Below are positions 11,893 through 22,736 of a stretch of 64,000 nt of DNA, piece by piece. Position numbers and translations under genes: made by a program. Within the stretch, counting starts at the first letter, position 1, and the number at the start of each line of letters is the position of its first letter. The notes beneath the pieces are model-generated. The model worked only from the letters and a program-made list of their open reading frames with translations, did not search any database and had not been told where the DNA came from. Source of the stretch: Ziziphus jujuba (Eukaryota; Streptophyta; Magnoliopsida; Rosales; Rhamnaceae); assembly GCF_031755915.1 (NCBI RefSeq), contig NC_083383.1:15792001-15856000 (forward strand), read 5' to 3'.

Positions 11893-12215
11893 CACGTGTT
11901 AGGCAGAGATATACTCCACGTGTCACAAAGTGGCAAAGCCACATGTCGCACAATGGTGAGGCCTCGTGTCTCACACTGGTAAGGCCATGTGTCGGTCGAT
12001 GTAAGGGACACATGTCACGCAGCAATAGGGGCCACGTGTCGACCAATGGCAGGTGTCACGTGTCAGGCTGGGGTATTGCCATGTGTCGACCAACAATGGG
12101 TGACATGTATCAAGCTATGGTAGGGCCACATCGTGGTTATGATGACGTCAGTAGACACGTCATCTCGACATGTGGCATGACACATCATCTTGACACGTCA
12201 GCAGTTTGCCACGTG
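11893..12215. repeat. CACGTG-rich cluster between TPR copies A and B
   Basis: About 325 bp that is clearly more G+C-rich than its surroundings. Five perfect CACGTG hexamers lie at 11893, 11917, 12033, 12057 and 12210, with many near matches (CATGTGTC, ACACGTCA, GACATGTGG) on both strands. It sits exactly between the two duplicated TPR fragments. It may be a degenerate short tandem repeat or part of an LTR-element leader; no coding potential. Confidence 0.6.
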
Positions 12216-12227
12216 GTATTTTGGCTT

Positions 12228-13092
12228 TGACTATGAATGGCAGCCAATGGAGGCCTCAAAATGCAAAAAATGGCCTCGGTCGGTGGGCTCCAATACTCAT
12301 ATGCTTTCTGCATCCTGAGAAAAGATTTCACTCTTTAATTTCAGAACTTTCAAGGTATTGTAATATTATTCCATCCATTTAGTTATCGTGGTTAGTTAAG
12401 GATCTAGGATATAACATGTACACTTTTTCAACATTTTGCAAAAACAAAGGAGCCATTTTATTCCATATCTATACCACCTGCAGTAACATGCGTAGCCATG
12501 CACCCATTATGTAACAGCCCAGTCCACCCGCATGCGATATTTTCCGCTTTGGGCCCAACTCGCACGGTTTTGTCAAAATGCGTCGCAAGGGAAAGGTATC
12601 CACACCCTCTTTTAAGGCATGCTTCGTTCCCCTTTCCAACCGATGTGAGATCTCACAATCCTCCCCCTTTGGGGCCCAGCATCCTCACTAGCACACCAAT
12701 CTGGGTATTGGCTTTGATACCATCTGTAACAGCCCAGTCCACCGGCATGCGATATTGTCCGCTTTGAGCCCAGCCCGCACAGTTTTGTCAAAATGCGTCA
12801 CAAGGGAAAGGTATCCATACCTTCTTTTAAGGCATGCTTCTTTTTAATTTCCAACCGATGTGGGATCTCACACATTAGATGCAAAAAAATTTGTTATTGA
12901 CACTTAAACGGTAAAAATTGCAATATATAGTGTGAGGACAAAAAATATTTTCTTCATTTTCTTTTTCTGTCTTCTTTTTTATTCTTCATATGTAATTATT
13001 GAATGATCATTCCTATCATGTATAGATTGAAGCATTGCCACTGAGCGAGTGACTGAACTTGCATTCTCTAAGTACTTCAGCACCCTTGTTTC
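12228..13092 (+). pseudogene. TOPLESS-related WD40 pseudogene, copy B, left part
   Basis: A tandem duplicate of copy A, colinear with it from the QWRPQN-equivalent exon through ERVTELAFSKYFS. Relative to A it lacks 51 bp near 12246, a deletion bounded by a cca repeat that removes the LWKWP block. It is interrupted by a TRIM at 12510-12872 and by a hAT-like element at 13093-19041. The copy resumes at 19050. Confidence 0.75.
12510..12872 (-). mobile_element. TRIM (terminal-repeat retrotransposon in miniature)
   Basis: A 363-bp element with two about 148-bp direct repeats (12510-12657 and 12725-12872), each starting TGTAACAGCCCAGTCCACC and ending GATCTCACA. Exact 5-bp target duplications catta flank it (12505-12509 and 12873-12877). 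On the minus strand the 67-bp interior starts with a PBS (TGGTATCAAAGCC) next to one repeat and ends with a polypurine stretch (AAAGGGGGAGGAT) before the other. No coding capacity; it would need trans-acting enzymes. Copy A has the uninterrupted empty site. Confidence 0.92.
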
Positions 13093-15224
13093 TAGAGGTG
13101 GCAATTTAGGTCATGAAACAATGACACGACTTGAAAATGACATGAAGTTAGCAGATTTGGGTTTATTATAAATTGGTTTGGTTCAAATTTGAATCAACTC
13201 GTTTAACACAATTAATAAACGTGTTAGTTTCGGGTTGATCCGTTTAACTTGAAATCGATCCGTTTAACTAAATGTGTCAATTAACATGTCAGTTCAACCC
13301 AACATTATTATAACCCGTTTAAATTATAACTTTAATATATTAAATTTACCATTAATAAAACTTTAAATAATACTTTTTTATTACTAAATATCAAACTTAT
13401 TTAAGGTTGTATTATTAATTTTTTTATTAAATAAAAAGTAAAAATTATTAAAATAATATTTATTTACTTAAAAATAAAAATTAATATGCCTAAGAGTATT
13501 GGACATATAGAAAATTAAAAACATAATTATTAATAAAGTATTTTTATATTAGTTTTAGAGAAGTAGTATTAGATTTATTATGCATGTATATATCTATTTA
13601 TATTTAACTATTATATAAGATTGTTATATGATTATATCATAAGTTATATTATTGTAAATTTGTAACTTTAATTTTAATTACATGGTTCTACATATATATT
13701 TTAACTTTGGATTAATTAATGGCTAAATTATTTTTTTATGTTATATGAAATAATTAATTTAAACAAGATAACTTATTTAATTGGATAAATTTTGGATAGA
13801 CAGGTTAATTTCATATAAATGGATCAATTTCATGTAAATAGGTTGTATTGATCCAAAGTGACCCACTTAATAAGTGGGTTATACGGATCGTGTCAGCTGA
13901 CCTATTTATTAAATGGGTTAGATAACACAACTAGAATCGCATTGATAAATGACGCAATAAATGCATCGCACAAAATATTTAACGACGTATCACAGAGAGT
14001 TGCCTAACGTTCTGTCGCTAAATCCATAAAACAACTAGCAATTCATTTTAAGAGTCGCCTTTATTAAAGTTTTTAGCAACACATACTTACTTTTAGCGAC
14101 ACATTATGCATTTTGCCAGTATTAAAGTTTTTAGCAACTCAAAACGTCTTTTAGCGACTCAGTTTAATAGTCGCCTATATTCACATTTTTAGCGACTCAT
14201 ATTACATTTTAGTGACGCATTATAAGAGTCTCTTGTATTTTTTTTTGTAGCGACTCAAAAGTCTTTTAGCATCTCATTTTAAAAGTCACTTATATTAAGT
14301 TTTTAACGATGCATATTTACTTTTAGCGACTCAGTTAAAAGTCGCCTATTTTAAACTTTTTAGCAATGCAAATGGAGATTTAACGACGCACTATGAGAGT
14401 AGCATATACTTGAGTTTTTAGCGACGCATATAGTCTTTTAGCGATCCATTATATCGATTAACTTATAGCGAGCATTATTTTACGACACTTTTGCACAATG
14501 TCGCTAAAAACTTATTAGTGACATTTTCGTGTTGATTCACTAAATATGTTAGTCGCTAATAGCCGAATATTTAGCAACTCATTATTATCGTCTCCTATTT
14601 AACGACTCATTACGCTTTTAGCGACGCATTGTTTAGCGACGCTTTAAATAAAGTTGCTAAAAAGGATATTAGCGACTTTCTTTATAGAATCGCTAAATAT
14701 GTGAGTCGCTAAAATTAGGCAATTAAAGGTCGCCAAATATGTTAGGCGACGTGGTTGTTTGTTTATAGTCGCCCTTTCTTCTTCTTTTTTTTTATAATTT
14801 TTTTCAAATTTATGAAAAGTGATTAAAATAGTAAAAATATAATAATAATTAAAATACAAAAAACTAAAACTAGGCAAAATAATTAGAATACAAAAATTTA
14901 AAATAAATATTGTTCATAACAAATTAATTATCAAATAAATTAAATATTATCTCATTGACATATTTTTACATAATTTGTAAACTATTGTATTTTTTCATAA
15001 CAAATTTAATATTAATTAAACTATTAAATGTCCATGAATGCATATTTATTGAGATGCAAGTTGACGACCTCTTGTTGATGATATTACACACTCATACTGC
15101 ATATGGAAAAATTAAAAAAAGTTATTAACACTTATGCAAAATAAATAAAATATTAATCATTATTAAATTTGTAATTTAGTAAATGAAAATTTAAAAAATA
15201 TTACCATTGTTCTTAAGATTTAGC

Positions 15225-15470
15225 GAGGCACATTTCTCCCTCACAGTTATTATAAACATAGCCACTCTCACATTCATCCTCCTTATTATTTTTATCGATA
15301 CCTGGCAACTATATGACAAATGCATTGTGAGCCATCATAGTATCTCCAAGAACATCTTCTTCAACAAAAGTATGATGTTGTGGTGAAGTTAAAACAATAG
15401 ACCATCTTGAATCAAGTTGATCTTCAACACAAAATACTTGTTGAACTTAGCAAAACAACGTCAAGCAATA
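15225..15470 (-). pseudogene. CACTA-associated protein fragment (DUF4216-like)
   Basis: About 45 continuous codons on the minus strand (15327-15461) read QQVFCVEDQLDSRWSIVL followed by a histidine pair and VEEDVLGDTMMAHNAF, then stop. The VFYVED...W.VVL pattern is typical of the DUF4216 domain next to CACTA transposases. Lower-quality similarity may continue toward 15225 (DKNNKEDECESG). It is too short to be functional and gives the element its minus orientation. Assigned from recalled family pattern. Confidence 0.55.
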
Positions 15471-16731
15471 TCACAAGCAAAATTTCTACAAAAGCAAGAT
15501 TAATAAAACCCAACGAACCTAACCTGCAGTTAAAATGAACAAAAAAAAAAAAAAAACTACCTCATGTCTCCGCCAACCACAAAGAAAAAAGAAACTCACA
15601 TAAACGATGGAGACAAAGAAGGAAGAAACCCACAAAATCACAAGGGCGACACAGAGAAATCCAGCTTCCCGGCCGACGACAACGTAGGCAAATAAAAAAT
15701 TAAACCTGAAATATCCCACTCTTTAAGTCTCTCTTAGATTGCTTCCAAATCTAATATCTATTAGGTAGTGTACTTGATGTAGTTTTAAAAAAAAAAAAAA
15801 GGGATTCAAAGGTGCGCGTAAAAATTTTAAAACATGCCAAAATTTTTCAAAAAATGGCAAAAATGCTTCATTTCTCTCAATTTCATTTTTTTTCTTTGAT
15901 TAATTTGTTATTTTTCATCTACAAATAAAAACTGAAAATATTTCTTAAAAATTGGAAGGAAAATATCGAAAATTGTTGTTTATTTTTCTGTTTTTCAAGT
16001 ACACCTTTATTCTTTATAAAATTTGCATGTCTTTTAAGATTTTTATTTTTTTTTTAATTAAGAGAACAGACAATGCATTCTCTTCAAGAAAGGTCGCTTG
16101 TTCTTGAATTGTAGATCAAGCGACGCATTATGGTCGAAAAGCGTCGCCTGTTCCATTTTTTATATTTTCTTTATAATATTCAAATAGTTTTTTAATTGTT
16201 CATGTACACATATATTCATGTAGCAATCCAATGAACATAAATTCCATTGATCTAAAAACAGAAAATAGTTTTGTCAATGCTCTTCTCAATTATTCACATA
16301 TATGTGTATAGACGAGACACAAAATATCTCAAGACCTAATTTGAGATAGGTTACTGAATATAGAATTCTAATTCAACAAGCATTTATTGACCAATGTATC
16401 TATATAAATATGTTAAATGAGCTTAACTTTCATGTGTTTGTGGTCAATGATATAGCTTACTTGTTTTTAAAATTGAAAGTCTATTAAATGGCTTTTTCTT
16501 AAAAAAAAAAAAATGAAGGAACAGGCGATGCAATTCAATTAAAACACGTCACTTATTCCATTTTTTTTTTAATCTTTAATTAGTTTTGTTGATTGCTCAT
16601 CTACAAATTTTTTTTAAAAAAAAGCATATTTGCAAAATTAAAAAATTACTAAAAACAACTTTCAAATTCAAAAAAGTTAAAAATTAGTTGGGTGAAACAG
16701 CGACGCAGTTGTTGACAAATGCGTCGCCTTT

Positions 16732-17450
16732 TCATCTATTTGGCAACTCTTTGTTAAAAGAATGCGTCTCCTAAAACTATATTAGCTAGTTCTTATTGTA
16801 TTATTACATTCAAGTCATTTGGCCTGGTGGTGTGGTGATTCCTTGAGAGTTTAGGAGGTTTTGGGTTCAAATATTGGCATGGCCCTATCTGATTTTTTTC
16901 TTTATGGGTTTGTAAATGTTTAAATACAAAAATTGAAAAAAAAAAACGTAAGAAAAGTCGACACATTTGTTGAAGAATCTATTTGGTGACTCTTTCTAAA
17001 AAGAATACGTTGCCTAAAACTATATTAGCTAGTTCTTGTTGTATTATTACATCCAAGTTATTGGGCCTGGTGGTGTGGTGATTCCTTGAGAGTGTAGGAG
17101 TTCCTAGGTTCAATTCTTGGTGAGACCCTATTTGATTTTATTTTATTTTTTATGGGTTTCTAAATGTTTAAATAAAAAAATTGAAAAAAAAAAAGAAAAG
17201 GCGATGCAATTGTTGAAAGATGCGTTGCCTTTTAATCTATTTGGCAACTCTTTGATAAAAGAATGCGTTGCCTAAAACCATATTAGCTAGTTCTTATTGT
17301 ATTATTACATCCAAGTCATTTGGCTTGGTGGTGTAGTGATTTCTTGAGAGTGTAAAAGGTCCTAGGTTCAATTTTTTGCATGGTCCTATTTGATTTTTTT
17401 TTATTTTATGGTTTTGTACTTGTTTAAAAGAACTAAGAAAAAAAAAAGGT
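16732..17450 (+). repeat. Tandem 245-258 bp modules with tRNA-like A/B boxes
   Basis: Three copies start near 16735, 16978 and 17236 (TCTATTTGGCAACTC or close variants). Each contains GGCCTGGTGGTGTGGTGATT followed about 35 bp later by TAGGTTCAATTCTTGG or a variant, which resemble the A and B boxes of an internal pol III promoter as in tRNA-derived SINEs. An oligo-A run closes each unit. Each also bears the GCGACGCA-like word of the host CACTA. It is not a tRNA gene: no cloverleaf forms. Confidence 0.65.
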
Positions 17451-17457
17451 AAGGAGA

Positions 17458-18450
17458 GAACAGGTGACACACAATCTGAATAGTGCATCACCTGTTAACT
17501 ATATATATATATATATATAAGCTCAGTTTTGGCAAGAACTAAAAAAAAAAAAAAAAAAGGTAAGGAGAGAACAGCCGACGCACAATCTAAATAGTGCATC
17601 GCCTATTAACTATATATAAAATATATATATATATATATATCAACTCAGTTTTGGCCCTCTAATATTTTTACTGGTTATTTGCTATTGAAATAAAATTATA
17701 TTGATTAAAAGAACTAAAAAAAAAAAAAGGGTGAGGAGAGAACAGGCGACACACAATCTAAATAGTGCATCACTTGTTAACTATATATATAAAAATAAAA
17801 AATAAAAAACAAACCTATTCAGTTTTGGCACTCTAATATTTTTACTGGTTATTTGTTGTTGAAATAAAATTAGATTGATTAAAAGAACTAAAAAAAAAAA
17901 GTGAAGATAGAACAAGCGACCCACAATCTTATTGGTGCATCGCCTATAACAAAAAAAAAAAACCATCTCAATTATATTGCTCTGATATTTTTACGGGTTA
18001 TTTGTTGTTGAATTAAAATTATATTGTTTAAAAAAACTAAAAAAATTAGAAAGTAAAGAGAAGAGAACAGGCGACACACAATCTAATTAATGCATCGCCT
18101 GTAACATATATAATAAAAAAAGAAAAAACCAGCTCGATTATGTTACTTTAATATTTTTACTGCTTATTTGTTGTTGAAATAAAATTAAATTGATTAAAAG
18201 ATATAAAAAAAATAAAGGGTAGGACAGAAAAGGTGACGCACAAATATAAATAATGCATCGCCTGTTAACTATACATTTAAAAAAAAAAAAAAATCATCTC
18301 AGTTTTGTCGCTCCAATATTTTTACTGGTTATTTATTGTTGAAATAAAATTAGATTGTTTAAAAGAACTAAAAAAAATTAAAAATTAAAGGGAAGGCAAC
18401 AGGTGACGCACAATCTAAATAGTGTGTCGCTTGTTACCTCTATTAAAAAA
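17458..18450 (+). repeat. Seven-unit hairpin array inside the CACTA
   Basis: Units begin near 17461, 17572, 17743, 17913, 18068, 18231 and 18401, spaced 111-171 bp and mostly about 165 bp. Each opens with an imperfect hairpin, CAGGCGACGCAC, about 10 nt, then GTGCATCGCCTG, followed by a (TA)n or A-rich tract, TCAGTTTTGGC, CTAATATTTTTACTGG and AAGAACTAAAAAAA. The stem is retained in diverged units, often with changes that keep or weaken pairing by one base. Probably amplified together with CACTA transposase-binding words. Confidence 0.75.
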
Positions 18451-19049
18451 AATAAAAATAAAAAACCAGCTCAGTTATGTTGCTATAATATTTTTACTTG
18501 TTATTTGTAGTTGAAATAAAATAATACTATTTAAGAGATTTGTAAGAATAAACTGTATAAGAAAAATTATATAATTGAACAACAACCTCATATAATTAAA
18601 TTTTATTATTATGTAAATATAGATCAATGGTTAGTATTCATTTTTCATGAGTAGCATTTAAACGTACAATACAATTCAGATAAAATATACATGCAGTACT
18701 AATGGCGACTCTGGTCAGCCTCATATTCAGCGACCCTTAAAGGATGTGTAGCTTATTTTTGTTTTTAGCGACCTTTTAAGGTCGACAGTTTTTGAATGCG
18801 TCATATATTATTAAATTTTTACTGACGCGTTAACCTCAAAGTCACTGTTTTATTTTTTCAGACGCGTTTGTTTCGTAGCGTCGCTAAGTGAGTGTCACTA
18901 GATATCAATTTTCACGTAGTGTAAAGGTTGAAGATTTTTGACATGATTGATAAACGGGTTGAGTTAAGGTTGAGGAATTTTGACACGATTAATAAACGGG
19001 TTGACACGAACACAACATATTAACATGAATTGCCACCTCTACTTATTTC

Positions 19050-19365
19050 CATAAGTGCAGATGGAAAGGTAAGAATTTATATTCTGTGGGACCTTTGCAT
19101 ATGTGAATTGTATGAAGATTTGACTTGAGTTTTTTGCAAATTCTGACATGGGAGATCAACACATGGCTAAAAAAGAAGGCATTTTTGCAGCTTCTAGCAC
19201 CATTATCAGACATGCATATTCAAAATCATGATGATCAACTTCATTTTCTATTGTATAATAGAAATTTTATTGCAACTTATGATTGTTATGAATTTAATCT
19301 TGTCAAGGTAGAACTATTATGAATTTAATCATGATAATTTTGGCCTAAATGATTTGGGAGCATCC
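19050..19365 (+). pseudogene. TOPLESS-related WD40 pseudogene, copy B, right part
   Basis: Resumes copy B directly after the hAT target duplication. It is colinear with 11580-11890 and carries the same blade remnants (WLKKKAFLQ, LHFLLYNRNFIATYD). It runs without a break into the exons of copy C. Confidence 0.75.
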
Positions 19366-22114
19366 AATACTAGTTTATGGTGACCATGAAATCATATATT
19401 TGCATTAATTGTGTAAAATGGGATCCAAATGGACTATTTTTTGGTAAGTTATCTAGATGCTTAAAAATATACTTTCTGTATTAATTATTCTAGTTGCTAA
19501 TCTCAACCTGCATGTTATTAAATAAGGGTTACATATTCTAATGGCAATGTGTAGTTGTATAGCTATAATGAAGACACCATTTCCATTCTTCGAGAACTGC
19601 AAGTAAATAATTGAAAATAGATGCTCAAATATTTTTTTAGTAGTGCAATTCACCATTTTTTTTCATACTCCTATTTTGCATTTTAAATCTACCAACTTTT
19701 TCATACTTGTAGTTTGCTCACATGGGTGGAGTACACGACATAGTATTTTATTATTCTAAGATGAACCTTTCTCTTATAACATGTGGAAACAACAAGACAA
19801 TTAAGGTAACCTTGTTCTGTCATATAGTGAATTTTTTTCGTTATGAAACTAATAATTTTATGAATGTTTAACCTAATATTTTATTAATGTTTGTGTAGGT
19901 GTGGGATATGCTTACCGATAAAAAGTTGTTTAGTTTTGAAGGTCCTAGTGTTGCAGTGGTTTCCATCAGTCCTCCCATCAACAAAAATTCTAATGTAAGA
20001 GGCTACTTTCAAACTATATATGTTCTATATATATATATATGATTTTTGCCTTTGATGTGCTTCATGCCTCGGCTTGTCTACTCAACATCATCAAATGGCA
20101 AGATAAAAAGCATGGTCGAATGTCCATTTTGGAGCCAAGCACAATTTAGATGCTTTTTGTCATGGTTGCACAAAATTGGTGCACGGTGCTGATGATCAAA
20201 GGCTGTACAATCATTCAAAAAACTGCAGAAAAGTGGTTAATTACTTTTTTTTCTTCCTTAACTTCTCAATGTGGATGGTGAATTGAATACAAAAAAATTT
20301 TGATTTAAGCTTTTTTCGTATGGCTGTTATGAAGATGGGAGTCATTACTAACAAAGTGGAGCAAAGATAAATGTTCAATGAGACGAATTTATGAAGGACT
20401 TGGGCCATCCCACTCGTCTGTTGTGCACATTGAGACAATAATGAACCAGTTTGTAGTTGCTAGCAATGGGCATAAAATTAAAGTTTAGGATATGGACCAT
20501 GTTGAGCTCCTAACAAGCATTGATGCAGGAGGAGGACTAACAGTAAGTTCTCTTATGGCATTACACAAAATAAATATAATTGCTTGTCATATATGATTTA
20601 GCAAGAGCAGTCTAGTTAATAAATCTCTCTTTTTCTAATAATCAGGATACCCCTTGTTTTTGCTTCAACAAATGGGGCACATTTTTTGCTGTTGTAACAA
20701 CTGAAAATAGGATCAAGATATTAGCATCTGAATTTGGATTTAATTTGTTACAAACAACTAAGAAAAATTCTGCTTATGGTGAAATCTCATGTCATGTAAG
20801 AAAGGAATGTAGCATATTAAATCCATTATCTACTTTAATGTTTCACCTACCCTTCATCAATTGAACTAAATAATTTCTTAATTTTTCTAACCACACCATA
20901 TAAACTCTATATCATTTCTGCAAAATATGGGATTTGTTTTAGAGTTTGCTAGAAGACTTATAATTGAAGGAGATAAGGTTTGGGAGGTCTCCCTTGTTGA
21001 GAAGGCCAAATGCCATTCTATAACACTCCCATCTCAAATGAGTGTATAAGAGGTTTGACATTTTAATACCATTTTATATCATCGGTATCATGTTATCCAT
21101 TACAATGGTTTGTCTCTCACAGAGGTTTAATTAACTTATTTAACTTTTTTAAAAAAATTTAGATCTGTAGGCTTATCTAACCAAGCAAAGCATATACATG
21201 CTTACCTAATGAAAGTGTGAGGTACCATTATTTAGAATATGCACCAAATCCTAAAACTAGATTTTAAAAATTGAATGAATAAGAAAAATAAGAAATAACT
21301 TTAGTATAACAGTGATTAATAGATTAATACAAAAAATTACATAATACCAAACAAACAAAACATCTAATTCAAAAGAAAAATATACAATGTTCATAAAATA
21401 CCAAAATGTATTTAATTGAAAACAAAAATCTTTGATGGCCACTATTATTAATAATCTCAATGTCATTCTATATAATAGTACCTATACCAGTCCTCTATTG
21501 ATTCAACATCTTCATGCATGTTGGAATTAAGCATTATAACATGATAAAAATAAAACAAAATAAATTCACTTATGTGCATGTTTTATACATTTTGTGTACT
21601 CATAAATTTCTACGTCCTATATGTAACATAAAAAACCTCAAGCATACACATATACATGGTTGTAATTAACATTATACAAAAATTAATAAAAAATCTACTA
21701 TTTATGATATGTTCATTCCATATTTGTAAAACATTAACACACACAACCAATTAACAATTAAAAAATAGATGAAATCATTAGTATTTCAAATAATAATCCG
21801 AAAAGTTCATTTAAAAACTGAAAGAAAATAATTCATTTAAAGTTCAAAATTATAATGAAATTTTCTAACAGCAATAATCCAAAAACAATCTAAAACAATA
21901 CTAATGTATTAAAAAAAAAAATCATTCTTTCAATTTTAAAATTAATTCAATTAGAGCACTCTTCGCATGTCATTTTCAAAAACTATATTTTTTCACTCTA
22001 GTATGAAATAATTTAACTACCTTGAAGCGAGCATGCTTATCAAAATTTGGAATATCCCTTAATAATAACACAACCTCTATATATGTCCTCTAGCAGCAAT
22101 TGAATCAATAGTTG

Positions 22115-22392
22115 TATTATTAGAATACTTTATGATTACAAATGAAGTTCAACCCTTTTATATAGAGGGCTTGGCTCATATCTACAAGGTTTTAGATATG
22201 TACATATGGCATTTATTTAGTTGAGGTTCTAAACTATTCTACAAGATATTTACAACTACTTTCTAGAAAGATTCTTATATATATTAGTCTAGGTTTTTCT
22301 TGAATTCTCCATAATCTTCCGAACTTCTCTTGAATTTTCAAGGAGAGTGTAGAACCTTCAGGCTAAGCCTCAAGGATTCCACCACTTTTGTA
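22115..22392. mobile_element. Insertion of about 280 bp, possible solo LTR
   Basis: Absent from the matching duplicate (near 25577), so it is a later insertion here or a deletion there. It contains a TATA-like TTTTATATAGAGGG. Termini and target duplication could not be fixed. Confidence 0.35.
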
Positions 22393-22496
22393 ACTTGTTG
22401 CTAGTTTGGGTGAGCTAGTTTAAAATATCTGAGTGATAATCATTAGCTCAAATGCGCTTGACTTTCCTTTAAGTTCCATTCTATTTCTTTTCCTAG

Positions 22497-22736
22497 CTAT
22501 TTGGAAAAACCTCTAAATTTATGGGTTGTGAGGTCATGAAGTCTTATAGATGGAGATAGAGGTAAGGTGTCATGTGTATGACTTTGGATGAATGTCTTAA
22601 TCGATAGATCACATGTCAAGTCATCTAAACCACCAACTCTATTGTCTTTTACCTTAAATGTTCTCACATTTATGTCGTCCTTTAACACTATAGAGTGTCT
22701 CCCTAATGCAATTCTATTTCCAATTGCAATTTCCAA
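22497..22736 (-). pseudogene. Unidentified 79-codon open stretch, duplicated
   Basis: The open stretch begins IAIGNRIALGRHSIV and includes GLDDLTCDLSIKTFIQ and LTTHKFRG. The paralogous stretch at 25643-25933 keeps the same frame with many substitutions and one in-frame length change. It lies antisense inside a TPR intron. No family is recognised. Retained openness in two copies hints at a former coding exon, perhaps of a transposable element, but recent duplication alone could explain it. Confidence 0.3.

Larger units (their letters stand above)
13926..18921 (-). mobile_element. CACTA (En/Spm) element, non-autonomous, nested in the hAT
   Basis: The right end reads CACTACGTGAAAATTG inward on the minus strand (18906-18921). 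The left end is a decayed CACAACTAGAATCGC (13926). Flanking 3-bp duplications are taa (13923-13925, 18922-18924). Both subterminal regions (about 13940-14740 and 18690-18900) are packed with TTTAGCGAC / GCGACGCA words in both orientations, the usual binding array for a CACTA transposase protein. About 5.0 kb. Only a broken fragment of transposon protein remains (15225-15470). The interior is dominated by tandem repeats (16730-18450). Confidence 0.85.
13093..19041. mobile_element. hAT-like non-autonomous DNA transposon carrying a nested CACTA
   Basis: Termini are a perfect 14-bp inverted repeat, TAGAGGTGGCAATT (13093-13106) and its complement (19028-19041). The 8-bp duplications cttgtttc (13085-13092) and cttatttc (19042-19049) differ at one base, and 8 bp is diagnostic of hAT. 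Subterminal words (AATAAACGGGTTGACACG, TAATAAACGTGTTAG) repeat in opposite orientation at the two ends. Without the nested CACTA it would be about 950 bp. No transposase is seen. Copy A at about 11570-11580 shows the empty site. Confidence 0.88.

Noticed and set aside
11715..12230. 171-codon open stretch
   Set aside because: Part is a TPR exon remnant in one frame, and the rest is translation of the CACGTG-rich cluster; no family fits.
12498..12767. 89-codon open stretch
   Set aside because: It is translation of the TRIM terminal repeat and interior.
16800..17380. tRNA genes
   Set aside because: Only A/B-box-like words are present; no acceptor or anticodon stems form.
17458..18450. CRISPR-like regular repeats
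   Set aside because: Units are long, unevenly spaced and similar throughout, with no unique spacers, in a plant transposon.
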